From assembly GCF_003863355.1 (NCBI RefSeq), contig NZ_QQWG01000010.1, positions 62,001-126,000 on the forward strand: a DNA stretch of 64,000 nucleotides. The letters run 5' to 3'. This DNA comes from Ancylomarina euxina. GTDB lineage: Bacteria > Bacteroidota > Bacteroidia > Bacteroidales > Marinifilaceae. Below are positions 24,876 through 35,200 of this stretch, piece by piece. The first letter of the stretch is position 1, and the number at the start of each line of letters is the position of its first letter. Below the pieces are notes generated by a model that saw only the letters and a program-made list of their open reading frames with translations, ran no database searches and was not told the origin of the DNA. Made by a program: the position numbers and the translations under genes.

Positions 24876-25730
24876 TTATTTTATTAAGCTGTTTTGTTTA
24901 AATTTTTCAATGGCAACTTTCCCCATTTCTTTTCCCGTTTTATAGTCATCAAGTAGGGTTTGATAATCTTGAGTAAACCGACTGGTCTTGAAATATTCTG
25001 GAGGGCAGATCTCGATTATCTCAACACCTTCAGGCGGATTGTGTATAAAATTGATAGATTGGTTGTAGACCTGATATCGATTTCTAATTGCTTTCACTAA
25101 ACCTTTATGTTTTGAGAAAATAAAGTTTGCAATTTTAAACTCCAGTCCATTGTTCATTCTGTATGATTCTGGGCGCGATCGTAAAACCATGATACGTGTT
25201 GCTCCTTTTTCATAAGCTCTTTCAACCGGAATGGGCGCGGCAACACCACCATCAGAAACAACTTGTCCTTCAATTTCAAGGAAATTACGATAGAAAAGGG
25301 GAATGGTGCACGAGGCTTTTAGGTAATGGCTTAGGTTTTCGGCATTGGGATTAAGAAAGAAAGCTTCGCCATTGTCATTACGAGTGAAGCCAATTTCAAA
25401 ATCGATATTTTTCTCAAAAAGAAGATCCGTATTTATGGGAAGGTTCTTTTCTGTCACATTCCAAAGCCAGTCCAGATCTATAAAGTGATTGCCTTTTATA
25501 AAATTAGTGAAGCTGATATAGCCAGGTTGAAGAGAATAGTTGGTGTAGACCTCAAAATTTCGTCCCATATGATCGGCAAGATAGGCTGCAGCATTTATCG
25601 ACCCCGCAGAAACACCAATAACCATATCGAAGGGATTGAAACCCTCTTCAAGAAATTGATCCATAATACCCGCAGAAAATATGCCACGCATGGCACCGCC
25701 TTCGATCACTAATGCTATTTTTCCGGCCAT
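24876..25730 (-). CDS. Patatin-like phospholipase (YjjU-type)
   Basis: A 284-residue patatin-domain hydrolase. The oxyanion hole is 'EGGAMRGIFSAG' (residues 10-21), the nucleophile elbow is 'GVSAGS' (Ser near residue 41) and the catalytic Asp is in 'VSDGGVAAPIPVERA' near residue 160. The Ser/Asp dyad is thus complete. There is no signal peptide, so it acts in the cytoplasm or on the inner leaflet. It lies 17 bases downstream of a PlsC-like acyltransferase on the same strand, so the pair could form a phospholipid-remodelling operon. Confidence 0.88.
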   Translation of the reverse strand: MAGKIALVIEGGAMRGIFSAGIMDQFLEEGFNPFDMVIGVSAGSINAAAYLADHMGRNFEVYTNYSLQPGYISFTNFIKGNHFIDLDWLWNVTEKNLPINTDLLFEKNIDFEIGFTRNDNGEAFFLNPNAENLSHYLKASCTIPLFYRNFLEIEGQVVSDGGVAAPIPVERAYEKGATRIMVLRSRPESYRMNNGLEFKIANFIFSKHKGLVKAIRNRYQVYNQSINFIHNPPEGVEIIEICPPEYFKTSRFTQDYQTLLDDYKTGKEMGKVAIEKFKQNSLIK

Positions 25731-25747
25731 ATGTTTTTAATTTATAA

Positions 25748-26479
25748 CTATTTCAACTCTTCACGAATTAAGTTTTCAATTTTAGTGCATAATTCTTCTG
25801 CGCTGTAACCTTTGGGTTCAATGGGATCCAGAATAGAATAGCTTCCTTTTTCTCCGAAAGAAAGAGGGAATCGGCCTTCTCTCTCAATTTTGTAATTCCC
25901 ATCCACAACAAAAGGAACTATCAGTGAATTAGGTGCTTCTTCCAATAGGGTTGCAAGTCCTCCTGATTTAAATTGTTTTAGCTTGCCGGTTTTACTTCGG
26001 GTTCCTTCCGCGAAGATACAAGCACAATAGTTATTATCAGCAATTAATTTTCCAAGTTTGCGAATTTCAGCAAGGGCTTGATTTCTGTTTTTACGGTTGA
26101 TTAAGGCTGCCCCCGAATGACGGAGATTATAGGAGATGCTGGGGAATCCTTTAGCTAATTCTATTTTAGAAATAAATTTAGGATGGTGTTTTCTAAACAT
26201 CCAAACAATGGGAGGGATGTCGTAAGTCCCTTGGTGATTTGAAACCACAATAATTGGACGATCGGTAGGTAAATTAGCCTTATTTTTGAATTTAATTCTA
26301 AAACCAATAACCAATACCAATCGCATTAAAATATAGTTTAGAATGTCAACCGATACCTTATGAGCCTGATAGCCGAAAAGAGTTCGACAAATAACTTGAA
26401 TAGGATGAAAGATAATTAAGGCAAGAATAAACAGGAAATAAAATAAAGGTGTTGTAATATATGATAGTATCTTTTTCAT
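25748..26479 (-). CDS. plsC: 1-acyl-sn-glycerol-3-phosphate acyltransferase family (PlsC)
   Basis: A 243-residue acyltransferase with an N-terminal membrane helix or two (residues ~5-30), the H-x4-D motif in 'SNHQGTYDIPP' near residue 81, and the substrate motif 'FAEGTRSKTGKL' near residues 154-165. It makes phosphatidic acid from lysophosphatidic acid at the inner membrane. It is followed within 17 bases by the patatin gene, so the two are probably cotranscribed. Bacteroidota often have several PlsC paralogues, and which is the main one cannot be decided here. Confidence 0.88.
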   Translation of the reverse strand: MKKILSYITTPLFYFLFILALIIFHPIQVICRTLFGYQAHKVSVDILNYILMRLVLVIGFRIKFKNKANLPTDRPIIVVSNHQGTYDIPPIVWMFRKHHPKFISKIELAKGFPSISYNLRHSGAALINRKNRNQALAEIRKLGKLIADNNYCACIFAEGTRSKTGKLKQFKSGGLATLLEEAPNSLIVPFVVDGNYKIEREGRFPLSFGEKGSYSILDPIEPKGYSAEELCTKIENLIREELK

Positions 26480-26609
26480 AGGGGATAATTAAATTTTCAA
26501 TAGTTCATTAGAATCTCTCACAATATATATCAGCTTCACGTTTCATTAATAATAAGTATTACTATGAATGAATTTAATGATCTGTTGATTTTAAACAGCA
26601 CAAAAATAA

Positions 26610-26641
26610 AAAACGATAGTTGATTTTCAACTATCGTTTTT
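26610..26641 (-). terminator. Terminator after the SIMPL-domain gene
   Basis: AAAACGATAGTTG pairs with CAACTATCGTTTT around a 5-base loop, with T/A runs on both sides. It lies downstream (minus strand) of the gene ending at 26694, and upstream of plsC. Confidence 0.8.
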
Positions 26642-26693
26642 AAATATACGACGATTACTTACTATTAAATGTGTTTTTCTTATCCTCAATAAT

Positions 26694-27398
26694 TTATTTG
26701 AGTTCAAAACGAACCATAATTTTGTTTTCCAGTTCAATTTTCTGAAATTCGATTTGTGGAGCTGCATCTTCCATTGCTATGCTGGCCATACCTCTTATCA
26801 TCATTCTTTTGTCTTGTGGACGTGCTTGATACGTATTGTATGAGCCTTCGTTAATGTAAATGGCTTTCCCTATTTCCTGGTTAAGTGCTGCTGTTAGAGC
26901 CTTGGCTTTGGCCTTAGCATCCTTAATCGCTTTCACCTTAACTTCAAGTTTGAATTCTTCAATCTTTGAATGATCAACCTTTTCGATTTGAATATTCGAA
27001 ATGCCAATTTTTTCCAAAGAAGAAAATAAGCTCGAAAGCGTTTTTGTATCGTGAACAATCACCTGAAAATCTTTCGATTTCATGATGTCTTTTTTCTTTA
27101 GAAAATAAGTTTGAAAATTACTGGTAAAATCCTGAACAGAAAGCTGTTTTTCAAGATCAATACCAATTTGCTTTAAAGCCTTAAACATCTTATTTTCTAG
27201 TTGATCAACGCTTTCTTTGTTTTTTGTATCGCGTTCACTCAAGTTAATGTTTAGGTAGATTTCATCAGGAATGATTTCCATTTTGGCATTACCATTGACT
27301 TCAATATAATGCTGATCTATGAAATTCTTTGTTCCAGACTGTGCTGAAGAGAATTGTGTGATTAAAAGGGCAAATCCCAATAGAATAAATTGTTTCAT
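26694..27398 (-). CDS. Exported SIMPL (DUF541) domain protein
   Basis: A 234-residue protein with a signal peptide (cleavage near 'SSAQS', residues 18-20) and one SIMPL/DUF541 domain starting at 'YIEVNGNAKMEIIPDEIYL' (residues 31-49). The family forms periplasmic oligomers, and BP26 of Brucella is the best-known member, but its molecular function is not settled. The alternating Lys/Glu segment 'VKAIKDAKAKAKALTAAL' is the family's central helix. It is a single-gene unit with a terminator. Confidence 0.85.
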   Translation of the reverse strand: MKQFILLGFALLITQFSSAQSGTKNFIDQHYIEVNGNAKMEIIPDEIYLNINLSERDTKNKESVDQLENKMFKALKQIGIDLEKQLSVQDFTSNFQTYFLKKKDIMKSKDFQVIVHDTKTLSSLFSSLEKIGISNIQIEKVDHSKIEEFKLEVKVKAIKDAKAKAKALTAALNQEIGKAIYINEGSYNTYQARPQDKRMMIRGMASIAMEDAAPQIEFQKIELENKIMVRFELK

Positions 27399-27737
27399 AC
27401 TGATATCTTTTAAAGTTTAATTTTAATTATGACTCTAATAATGCAGATTGGTTGCGTCGCGTTTATAAGTTTCTAATATTTTGTCTGTGATATGAGATCA
27501 ATTCTAAACAATTACTGTGCCATTTCCTTTGGGGTATAATGTCTGCTTGGGCTTGCAGACCATCTTTTTTTTAAAATTCAATTTAAAATTCAGACTAGAG
27601 AATTACATTTTTATCCTTGCGAACACTGATAATATCCTGAGAGACATAAGTTACAACTAAAATTTACATAAGGAAGGAATAATTTTGTTAGGTTATCAAT
27701 AATTATAGTTACTTTCATAACCCAAAACGATATAACT
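27399..27737. other. Divergent intergenic region with an orphan hairpin-plus-T-tract
   Basis: This 339-base gap separates the minus-strand SIMPL gene from the plus-strand NfeD-like gene. A plus-strand terminator-like hairpin sits at 27541-27572: GTCTGC (27541-27546), GCAGAC (27555-27560), then 'CATCTTTTTTTT'. No plus-strand gene precedes it, so it could end a small transcript or be an attenuator. Confidence 0.35.
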
Positions 27738-28328
27738 ATGACACTATTTATTCTAAATGATTGGGCTTCGATGAGCTTGACTGCACAATTTTTCTGGGGA
27801 ATTGCGATCCTCTTTTCAGTTTTATTTATTCTACAACTAATCTCCAGTTTTATTGGTGGTGATGTAGATGGTATGAGTGCCGAAGGCGATGCTGATGTTG
27901 CAGTGGAAGGGGATATGGGAATCGATTTCCAATTCTTTTCACTGAAGAACCTTGTGGCATTTTTCACCATTTTTGGATGGACGGGCATTATTTGTGTTGG
28001 TTCAAATCTTAGTCCACTTGTGTCGACATTGATAGCCACACTTGCCGGATTGATCATGATGTTAATTATGGCTTTCATCATGTATTTTATGGGAAAATTA
28101 ACAGAAGATGGCAGTCTGAAATTGAAAAATGCCATTGGTAAATCAGGTATGGTTTATCTTCCAATTCCAGCAAAAAGAGCTGGCATGGGACAAGTTCAGG
28201 TCCAGGTTCAAGGACTTCAAACTTTGGATGCTTATACAGATTCAGATCAGGACATTCCTACTGGTGCCCTGGTTGAGGTAGTCGATGTTTTAAATGATCA
28301 AATATTAATCGTTAAACCTTGTGTCTAA
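27738..28328 (+). CDS. NfeD-like membrane protein with OB-fold (YuaF/YqiJ type)
   Basis: A 196-residue protein with three membrane helices at about residues 17-40, 73-90 and 95-118, separated by an acidic loop ('GGDVDGMSAEGDADV'), and a C-terminal beta-rich OB-fold of about 65 residues ('GALVEVVDVLNDQILIVKP'). This is the build of the NfeD-family partner of flotillins. The flotillin gene follows after 23 bases, which supports the assignment. The complex is thought to organise membrane microdomains. An opposite-strand ORF at 27611-28135 is a shadow. Confidence 0.8.
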   Translation: MTLFILNDWASMSLTAQFFWGIAILFSVLFILQLISSFIGGDVDGMSAEGDADVAVEGDMGIDFQFFSLKNLVAFFTIFGWTGIICVGSNLSPLVSTLIATLAGLIMMLIMAFIMYFMGKLTEDGSLKLKNAIGKSGMVYLPIPAKRAGMGQVQVQVQGLQTLDAYTDSDQDIPTGALVEVVDVLNDQILIVKPCV

Positions 28329-28351
28329 TTACTAAATTATAATAATAAAAA

Positions 28352-29770
28352 ATGGGAGAGTATATTTTAATTTTGTTTGCCGCTGTGGCACTTTTTGTTT
28401 TCATCTTAATTGTTTCGCTTATTAAGCGATATAAAAGGTGTCCTTCTGACCGTATTTTGGTTGTTTATGGTAAAGTTGGTAAGGGTGTAGAGTCCGAATC
28501 CCGTTCTGCCAAGTGTATTCACGGGGGTGCGGCCTTTATCTGGCCAATTATTCAGGATTATGCATTTCTTGATTTAACGCCTATTTCCATCGAAATTAAT
28601 CTGACCAATGCCCTAAGTAAGCAGAATATTCGTGTGGATGTACCATCTCGTTTTACTGTTGGTATCTCTACTGAATCGGGTGTAATGACCAATGCTGCTG
28701 AGCGTTTATTAGGATTATCTCAGACCGATATTAGTAACTTAGCAAAAGATATCATCTTTGGTCAGTTGCGTTTGGTTGTCGCGACAATGGATATCGAAGA
28801 GATTAACTGTAACCGTGATAAGTTTTTGGCTGCTGTTTCGTCTAATGTCGAGGCTGAATTGAAAAAGATTGGTTTGAAGCTGATCAATGTGAACGTGACG
28901 GATATTAACGACGAATCGGGTTATATTGAGGCTTTGGGTAAGGAAGCTGCTGCTAAGGCGATAAATGATGCTAAGCAATCTGTGGCTGAGAAAAACCGTG
29001 ATGGTTCTATTGGTGAGGCAAATGCACATCAGGATCAACGTGTAAAAGTTGCAAAAGCTGATGCGAGCGCTGTTGAGGGTGAAAATACAGCTAAAATTAC
29101 CATTGCTAATTCGGATGCCCTTCGTAGAGAGAAGGAAGCTGAAGCTGAGCGTTTAGCTTCTGCTGCTGAGAAAGTAACTCAGGCGCGTGCTCTTGAAGAG
29201 GCTTATGCTGCTGAGCAAAAGGCTGAAGATGCTCGTGCGACTCGTGATAAGGCTTCTCAAACTGCCGATATCGTGATCCCTGCTCAAATCGACAAGCAGA
29301 AAATTGAAATTGCTGCTGAAGCGATTGCAGAACAAACCCGTCGTCATGCTAAGGGGGAGGCTGATGCGATTTTCATGAAAATGGAAGCTGAAGCGAAGGG
29401 TATCTATGAGATTTTGAGCAAGCAAGCTGAAGGTTTCGATAAGATTGTGAACGCTGCAGGTAGCGATGCCAAAGATGCTGTGATGTTGATGATTGCTGAC
29501 AAATTACCAGAATTGGTTAAAACTCAGGTTGAAGCTATCAAGAATATTAAGATTGATAAAGTAACTGTTTGGGAAAATGGTGGCGGAAAAGATGGTAAGA
29601 CATCTACTGCTAATTTTATGCAAGGTATGATGGGATCTATTCCTCCAATGGAAGAGCTTTTCAAAATGGCGGGAATGGAACTACCAACTTATCTGGGTAA
29701 AAAGGTTGAAGACGCTGAGGCCGTTGCCTTTGAAGACGTTTCGAATGATGATAGCAAGAAAGTTGAATAA
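28352..29770 (+). CDS. Flotillin-family SPFH protein
   Basis: A 472-residue protein with one N-terminal membrane helix (residues 3-24), an SPFH domain (about residues 30-190, 'VPSRFTVGISTES'), a long Ala/Glu-rich coiled coil (about 200-370, with the flotillin signature of repeated EA/AE pairs), and a C-terminal oligomerisation segment. It has normal flotillin/YqiK length. It sits at the inner membrane and scaffolds lipid microdomains. It forms an operon with the NfeD-like gene and is followed by a strong terminator. Confidence 0.92.
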   Translation: MGEYILILFAAVALFVFILIVSLIKRYKRCPSDRILVVYGKVGKGVESESRSAKCIHGGAAFIWPIIQDYAFLDLTPISIEINLTNALSKQNIRVDVPSRFTVGISTESGVMTNAAERLLGLSQTDISNLAKDIIFGQLRLVVATMDIEEINCNRDKFLAAVSSNVEAELKKIGLKLINVNVTDINDESGYIEALGKEAAAKAINDAKQSVAEKNRDGSIGEANAHQDQRVKVAKADASAVEGENTAKITIANSDALRREKEAEAERLASAAEKVTQARALEEAYAAEQKAEDARATRDKASQTADIVIPAQIDKQKIEIAAEAIAEQTRRHAKGEADAIFMKMEAEAKGIYEILSKQAEGFDKIVNAAGSDAKDAVMLMIADKLPELVKTQVEAIKNIKIDKVTVWENGGGKDGKTSTANFMQGMMGSIPPMEELFKMAGMELPTYLGKKVEDAEAVAFEDVSNDDSKKVE

Positions 29771-29795
29771 TAAGCGATAGGCTATTAGATATTGA

Positions 29796-29835
29796 AAAGG
29801 GCTGTTGAAAATTTGTTTTCAACAGCCCTTTTTTT
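29796..29835 (+). terminator. Terminator after flotillin gene
   Basis: AAAAGGGCTGTTGAAAA pairs perfectly with TTTTCAACAGCCCTTTT around a 4-base loop and runs into Ts. It resembles in its outer arm the hairpin family found at 39-55 kb (AAAGGCTG/CAGCCTTT). Confidence 0.9.
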
Positions 29836-29928
29836 GATTTAAAACTCAGGAATTAATCAGAAAGATAAAAGCTGTTTATGAAAGGTTGAACTACAATTTA
29901 AAAACCTTTTTCATTTAAAAACAAAAGT

Positions 29929-29956
29929 AAAAGCCACCCTTTGCAGGATGGCTTTA
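29929..29956 (-). terminator. Terminator of the arsenic operon
   Basis: On the minus strand AAGCCATCCT pairs with AGGGTGGCTT (one T-G wobble) and is followed by a T-rich stretch. On the plus strand the same position is a C-A mismatch, so the minus strand is the functional one. It lies about 62 bases after the acr3 stop. Confidence 0.7.
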
Positions 29957-30017
29957 AGCATATTAATTTTTGGTTTAGTTGTAAATAAACATTCAATAAA
30001 ATAAGTAATATGCTATT

Positions 30018-31097
30018 CTAGTTTAGATCATTTGCACACTTCACTTCAGCAGCTTTATCTCCGAAATATTTCTTCTTGAATCGTAGTGATAAGTTGACAA
30101 GAGCAATTAAAACAGGGACCTCAACCAATGGGCCAATAACGGCAGCAAAGGCAACGCCTGAATCGATACCAAAAACTGCAATGGCTACTGCTATGGCTAA
30201 TTCGAAATTATTACTAGCTGCAGTGAAAGATAATGTCGCTGTTTTAGCATAGCCAGCATTGATCTTTTTTCCCATAAAGAAGGATACCAGGAACATGATT
30301 ACAAAATAGATCAATAAAGGAATTGCAATTTTAATGACATCAAAAGGGAGCTGAACAATGTGTTCTCCCTTAAGTGAGAACATCACAAAAATGGTAAATA
30401 AAAGAGCGACCAGAGTTAGTGGACTAATTTTAGGAATAAACTTTTCCTGATACCATTGCTTGCTCTTTCTTTTTAAAAGCAGGTAACGTGTCAACATCCC
30501 GGCCAGAAAAGGAATTCCCAGGTAGATGAAAACAGATTCAGCTACTTCACTCATTGTGATGTTCACAACAGAACCTTCTAAACCAAAATATTGAGGTAGT
30601 AGGGTAATGAAAACATAGGCATAGATAGAAAAGAAAAAGACCTGGAAGATACTGTTGAATGCCACCAAGCCTGCAGCGTATTCCGTATCCCCTTTTGCCA
30701 AATCGTTCCAAACAATGACCATGGCAATACAACGAGCCAATCCAATTAGAATAAGACCAGTCATGTACTCAGGGTAGTCTCTTAGAAATAAGATGGCTAG
30801 TCCAAACATCAAAGTAGGTCCAAGAACCCAATTCTGAACCAAAGAGAGAAGAAGAACTTTTCTATTTTTAAAAACGTCTTTTAGATCTTCATATTTTACT
30901 TTTGCAAGAGGAGGATACATCATGATGATCAAACCAATTGCAATTGGAATGTTGGTACTGCCGTATGACATGGAGTTCCAGAAGTTGGCGATATTAGGAA
31001 ATAAGAATCCTGATGCAACACCAACGGCCATGGCTACAAAAATCCAGAGAGTTAAATACCTGTCCAGAAATGATAATTTTTTAGTTAAGCTTCCCAT
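30018..31097 (-). CDS. acr3: ACR3-family arsenite efflux transporter
   Basis: A 359-residue membrane protein with ten hydrophobic helices and the ACR3 hallmarks: '[17 protein letters not shown]' (residues 11-27), '[16 protein letters not shown]' near residues 122-137 with the conserved Cys that contacts arsenite, and '[18 protein letters not shown]' near 288-305. It exports As(III) across the inner membrane using the proton gradient. It is the third gene of the arsR-arsC-acr3 operon. Confidence 0.93.
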   Translation of the reverse strand: MGSLTKKLSFLDRYLTLWIFVAMAVGVASGFLFPNIANFWNSMSYGSTNIPIAIGLIIMMYPPLAKVKYEDLKDVFKNRKVLLLSLVQNWVLGPTLMFGLAILFLRDYPEYMTGLILIGLARCIAMVIVWNDLAKGDTEYAAGLVAFNSIFQVFFFSIYAYVFITLLPQYFGLEGSVVNITMSEVAESVFIYLGIPFLAGMLTRYLLLKRKSKQWYQEKFIPKISPLTLVALLFTIFVMFSLKGEHIVQLPFDVIKIAIPLLIYFVIMFLVSFFMGKKINAGYAKTATLSFTAASNNFELAIAVAIAVFGIDSGVAFAAVIGPLVEVPVLIALVNLSLRFKKKYFGDKAAEVKCANDLN

Positions 31098-31183
31098 ATT
31101 ATTAATGTGGTTTTTCTTGGTTAAGGTTTGTATGTAGTCTTTATCAAAAACTGTTTTTTTTGACTCTTCGACTTTTATACTTT

Positions 31184-31606
31184 TTATTTCTTTAGAATAT
31201 ATTCTTCGTTAAACTTGGCAAAGTCACGACGAATTTCATCTCTTACTCTTCTGAAAACATTCATCACTTCTTCTTCGTTTCCTGGAGCATAAGCCGGATC
31301 GTCGAAACCAATGTGTAAGCGTTTTCCAACCGGTCCAGTAAATGCAGGACATGCGTCTTTTGCACCACCACAAACTGAAATTAAAAAGTCAACACCTTCT
31401 TCAAGAAATACATCAACCATTTTAGGTCTTAAATCACTAATGTCGATGCCGATTTCAGCCATTGCTTTAACTGCTTTGGGGTGTACTTCATTGGCAATTT
31501 TGGTTCCTGCTGAAACCACAGTTAATTCTGGATTGATATCTCTTAAAATGGCTTCACCCATTTGGCTGCGGCAAGAATTGCCTGTGCATAAAATAAGGAC
31601 TTTCAT
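31184..31606 (-). CDS. arsC: Arsenate reductase, thioredoxin-coupled (LMW-phosphatase type)
   Basis: A 140-residue protein beginning at the ATG at 31606 ('[15 protein letters not shown]'); an in-frame ATG at 31627 would add seven residues without family match. The phosphatase-loop nucleophile is C7 and C12 in 'CTGNSCRS', and the resolving pair C79/C86 lies in '[13 protein letters not shown]', matching the three-Cys relay of Staphylococcus aureus ArsC. It reduces As(V) to As(III) for export by the downstream Acr3. It lies 91 bases after arsR and 86 bases before acr3. Confidence 0.93.
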   Translation of the reverse strand: MKVLILCTGNSCRSQMGEAILRDINPELTVVSAGTKIANEVHPKAVKAMAEIGIDISDLRPKMVDVFLEEGVDFLISVCGGAKDACPAFTGPVGKRLHIGFDDPAYAPGNEEEVMNVFRRVRDEIRRDFAKFNEEYILKK

Positions 31607-31697
31607 AGTTTTATTAATAATTATCAATTAATGATTAACAATTGTGTTTTGTCGTGTTATCATGTTATCGTTTTATCAGAAACGAAGAAAAATAAGT

Positions 31698-32024
31698 TTA
31701 ACAGCATTCTTCATTTTGAGGCTGAATAGCTCCAAAGAAAGTATTGAATGTTGAACCCAAACTTTCAATAGCTGGTTTATCAAGACAATATCTCATCTTT
31801 AAACCTTCAACTTCACCTTTTATTAATCCTATAGCTTTTAATTCTTTTAAATGTTGTGAAACCGTTGTTCGGCTAAGGGGTAGGTGATCAGATATATCGC
31901 CTGATATACAGGTGTTGCAAGACGCCAGATATTGCAAGATCGCAATTCGAGCTGGATGCGACAGGGCTTTAGCTAAATTTGCTAATTCTTGTTGCTGATC
32001 GTTAAAAAGGTCTAGTTTTTTCAT
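31698..32024 (-). CDS. arsR: ArsR-family arsenic-responsive repressor
   Basis: A 108-residue winged-helix protein; the ATG at 32024 ('MKKLDLFNDQQQEL') is right for the family, and the longer frame up to 32153 runs over the promoter. The recognition helix is in 'PLSRTTVSQHLKELKAIGLI'. Candidate As(III)-binding cysteines occur in 'SCNTC' (near residues 40-44) and at the C-terminal end 'NEECC'. It would repress its own operon until arsenite binds. An operator candidate overlaps its promoter. Confidence 0.9.
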   Translation of the reverse strand: MKKLDLFNDQQQELANLAKALSHPARIAILQYLASCNTCISGDISDHLPLSRTTVSQHLKELKAIGLIKGEVEGLKMRYCLDKPAIESLGSTFNTFFGAIQPQNEECC

Positions 32025-32027
32025 TCT

Positions 32028-32060
32028 ACAATGTTTAATGACGCAAACATACGACATTGT
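32028..32060 (-). promoter_or_regulatory. arsR: Promoter and candidate ArsR operator of the ars operon
   Basis: On the minus strand TATGTTTG (plus-strand bases 32044-32051) is an exact TAnnTTTG -7 box. It is flanked by a perfect 7-bp inverted repeat, ACAATGT (32028-32034) and ACATTGT (32054-32060), so a repressor bound there would cover the -7 box and start site. The -33 element has one mismatch (GTG) at 19-base spacing. Confidence 0.55.
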
Positions 32061-32204
32061 TTTGGGATTACACATTAAGGAATTGTTAATTTTATTACTT
32101 GTTATATATTTCAAGCTAAAAAAGCAAGGTCTTATAAGTGCTTGCATTGCCATTTAAAGAAAAGCAAGTATCTTATGCATCTTAATAAATCTTATCGATT
32201 CAGA

Positions 32205-35200
32205 ATGAAGTATATTTTCTCTTTTATATTGCTGATTTTAATGTCATCAGTCTCTTCTGCTCAGTATTATAGCACGGGACAAGATCCTGCAAATACCAAA
32301 TGGAAACAGATTAATACAACTGATTTTCGGATTGTCTTTCCAGCAGAATATGAAGCAAAGGCCAGGTATTTAGCTGCTTTATTTCAAGATTTAAAGAATA
32401 AAGGAGGAAAGGATTTAAATCATATACCCAAGAAATTTTCGGTGATATTGCATACTCAATCAGCGACCTCGAATGGCATGGTGGCCTGGGCGCCTAAACG
32501 AATGGAGCTTTATGGAACACCTCCTCAAAATGATGAAACTCAAGCTTGGCTTGATCATCTAGCAACGCATGAATACCGTCATATTATTCAAATAGATAAA
32601 TTAGAGCGTGGTTTCACTCGCGTATTGAATGCCTTTTTAGGTCAGCAGGCCACAGCATTGGTTCTGGGTTTGTATTTACCAGCCTGGTTTATGGAGGGCG
32701 ATGCGGTTTGTTCTGAAACAGCTTTGAGTGAATCTGGAAGAGGACGAAGTGCTGAATTTGAGCAAGAATTGAGAGCTCAATTACTTGAAAAAGGTGCTTA
32801 TACTTACGATAAAGCTGCCTTGGGTTCATACAAAGATTTTGTACCCAATAGATACACCTTAGGCTATTATTTGGTTGGGAAATCGCGTGTTCATTATGGT
32901 GACGATTTATGGAATACCGCTTTAAAAAAGATTGGCGAAGCACCGATGAAAGTTAATTGTCTTTCGACCAGCTTAAAACGGGGGCTGTTGAATAAGCGAG
33001 AGGCCTTCTTCCAGGAAATGAAGAAAAAGCAGGCTGCTTATTTGCAGGCTGGTTTTAAGATTGAAAGTCTGGATTGGACTGAGGTAAAGGAATTGAATAC
33101 GTATAGGGACGGTAAACTGATGCTTTATGCCGACGTGATGTCAGAATTGCAATGGGAATGGCAAGTTCAGGACTCTATTATTGAGAAAACTCAGGCAGAT
33201 GCTCTGATTGAAAAGAAAGTAATTTTTACGAATTACCGTTACCCTCATCTTGATGATCAGGCTGACTTATTGTTGATGAAAAATGGCTTGGCGGATGCTT
33301 TGACCATTGTTAAGCTTGATGCTAAAGGGAATGAAGAGGATGTTTTTATGCCTGGTTTTGATTATGGAACGGGTTTCGATTATAAGAATAATAAACTATT
33401 GTGGTCTGAATATCAAGCTCACCTGCGTTGGCAACATGCAGATAAAGCCGTGATTGTTAGTTACGACATGCAAACAGGGAATCAAAAGAAATATAAGTTA
33501 GAGAACAATTGTTTCGCACCTGTTTTTTCAGCTGATGGAAAAAAGATACTAACTGTTGAAGTAGATTCAAATGGGGAGAGTACTCTTTTGATTATTGATG
33601 AAGCAAGCGCTAAGCCTATCAGTCGAATTGCAGCGAAAGAGCAGGAGTTTTTTATGACACCACAATGGGCTAAAAAGGATCAGTCAATTGTTTTAATTAT
33701 TCAAGCGAAGGGGGCAAAAAGTCTCGTTAAAATAGATATAACAAACGAGAAAAGGGAATTGTTGTATCAGGCGGGAACAACCAATATTTCACAGCTACAA
33801 GTCAGTGATCAGTATGTATTCTTTACATCATCGCATACAGGGATTGATAATATATTTGCTTATAAGTGGGAGAATAGACAGGTCTCACAATTGACATCCT
33901 CTCGTTTTGGAGCCAGAGATCCTTTTTATCTCCCTTCTGAAAACAAGTTGTATTACTCCGATTATTCTTCTGATGGTTATCAGCCTGTAAAGCTCGATTT
34001 AAATAGCTGTATGTGGAAAGTGCAGGAGGGTGATGCGGCTAAATTTGCTTTGGCTGAACAATTATCCGATCAGTTGGGTGAAAAGCTACAGCCCGATACG
34101 ACTAAGCTGGATCATTGGCAAGTTGAACCTTATTCACGATTGGCACATACTTTTAATTTTCATTCCTGGGCACCTTTATTTGTTTCTCCAGACGAGGGAA
34201 GCATAGACGTTGGGATTTCCGCCTCAAGTCAGAATCTACTGAATACGCTTTTTACGACCCTAGGTTATAAAAAGGAAGAAGGATTTGATAATGGGCAATT
34301 CTATTTGAATTTATCTTATCAGCGTTTCTTTCCTATCTTCAATTCAAAATTGGAATATGGTAAAGCCTCTTTTGCTTATTTTGGGAAGCGTGAAAATACC
34401 AATACGGAAGAGGATGATACATTGCCCCTTGATACAGAATGGAGACAGTTGGAGTGGGAAAATTCGGTGACTTTACCTTTTAATCTGTCGTCGGGCAAGC
34501 ATGCTACATTTCTAAGACCCAAATTTTCATATACTATTTATCAGTTTGCGAATTATCAAACTCGAATTACGAGCCCAGAATTCAATCCTCAGTTATATAA
34601 TTTGAATATTGCGGATAGAACGATAGAAGAATTGGAATACCAGCTGTTTTTTTCACATTCAATAAAGGCTTCACAAAGAGATTTGCAATCGCCTTGGGCT
34701 CAATTTCTGCAATTCGATTACCGAACAAGTCCTTCGAAGGATTCAAATGCAGGAAATGTATGGTCGGGGATAGGTCAGTTTAATTTTCCTGGTTTAGCCA
34801 AGCATCATGGTATTAGTCTTTATGCGGGTTATCAACAACGTTCCAAATTTAATAAGGGTTTTGGAAATGCGATTAAGTCACCTCGTGGCGTATCTGATTT
34901 GTTTGGATTAGATTGTTCGACCATAAGTTTAGATTACCGACTGCCTATAGCTTATCCTGACTGGAATATGGGGGCATTGGCTTATATCAAGCGCGTTAAA
35001 ATGGCTGCCTTTATTGATTATGGTATGGAGAAAGGCGAGTTTGTGAGTGATGAAAATTTATTTCAATATGATAATCGAATCACATCGGCAGGACTTGAGT
35101 TTACGGCCGATATGCATGTCTTGCGTTTGCCTGTTCCTTTGAATCTGGGATTCAGATTGGGTTACGAGAATGAAACCAATGCGGTGTTTGGAAACTTCCT

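Noticed and set aside
27611-28135. Minus-strand 174-residue frame opposite the NfeD-like gene
   Set aside because: Rich in Asn/Ile/Ser without any motif; the plus-strand frame has membrane helices, an OB-fold and a flotillin partner.
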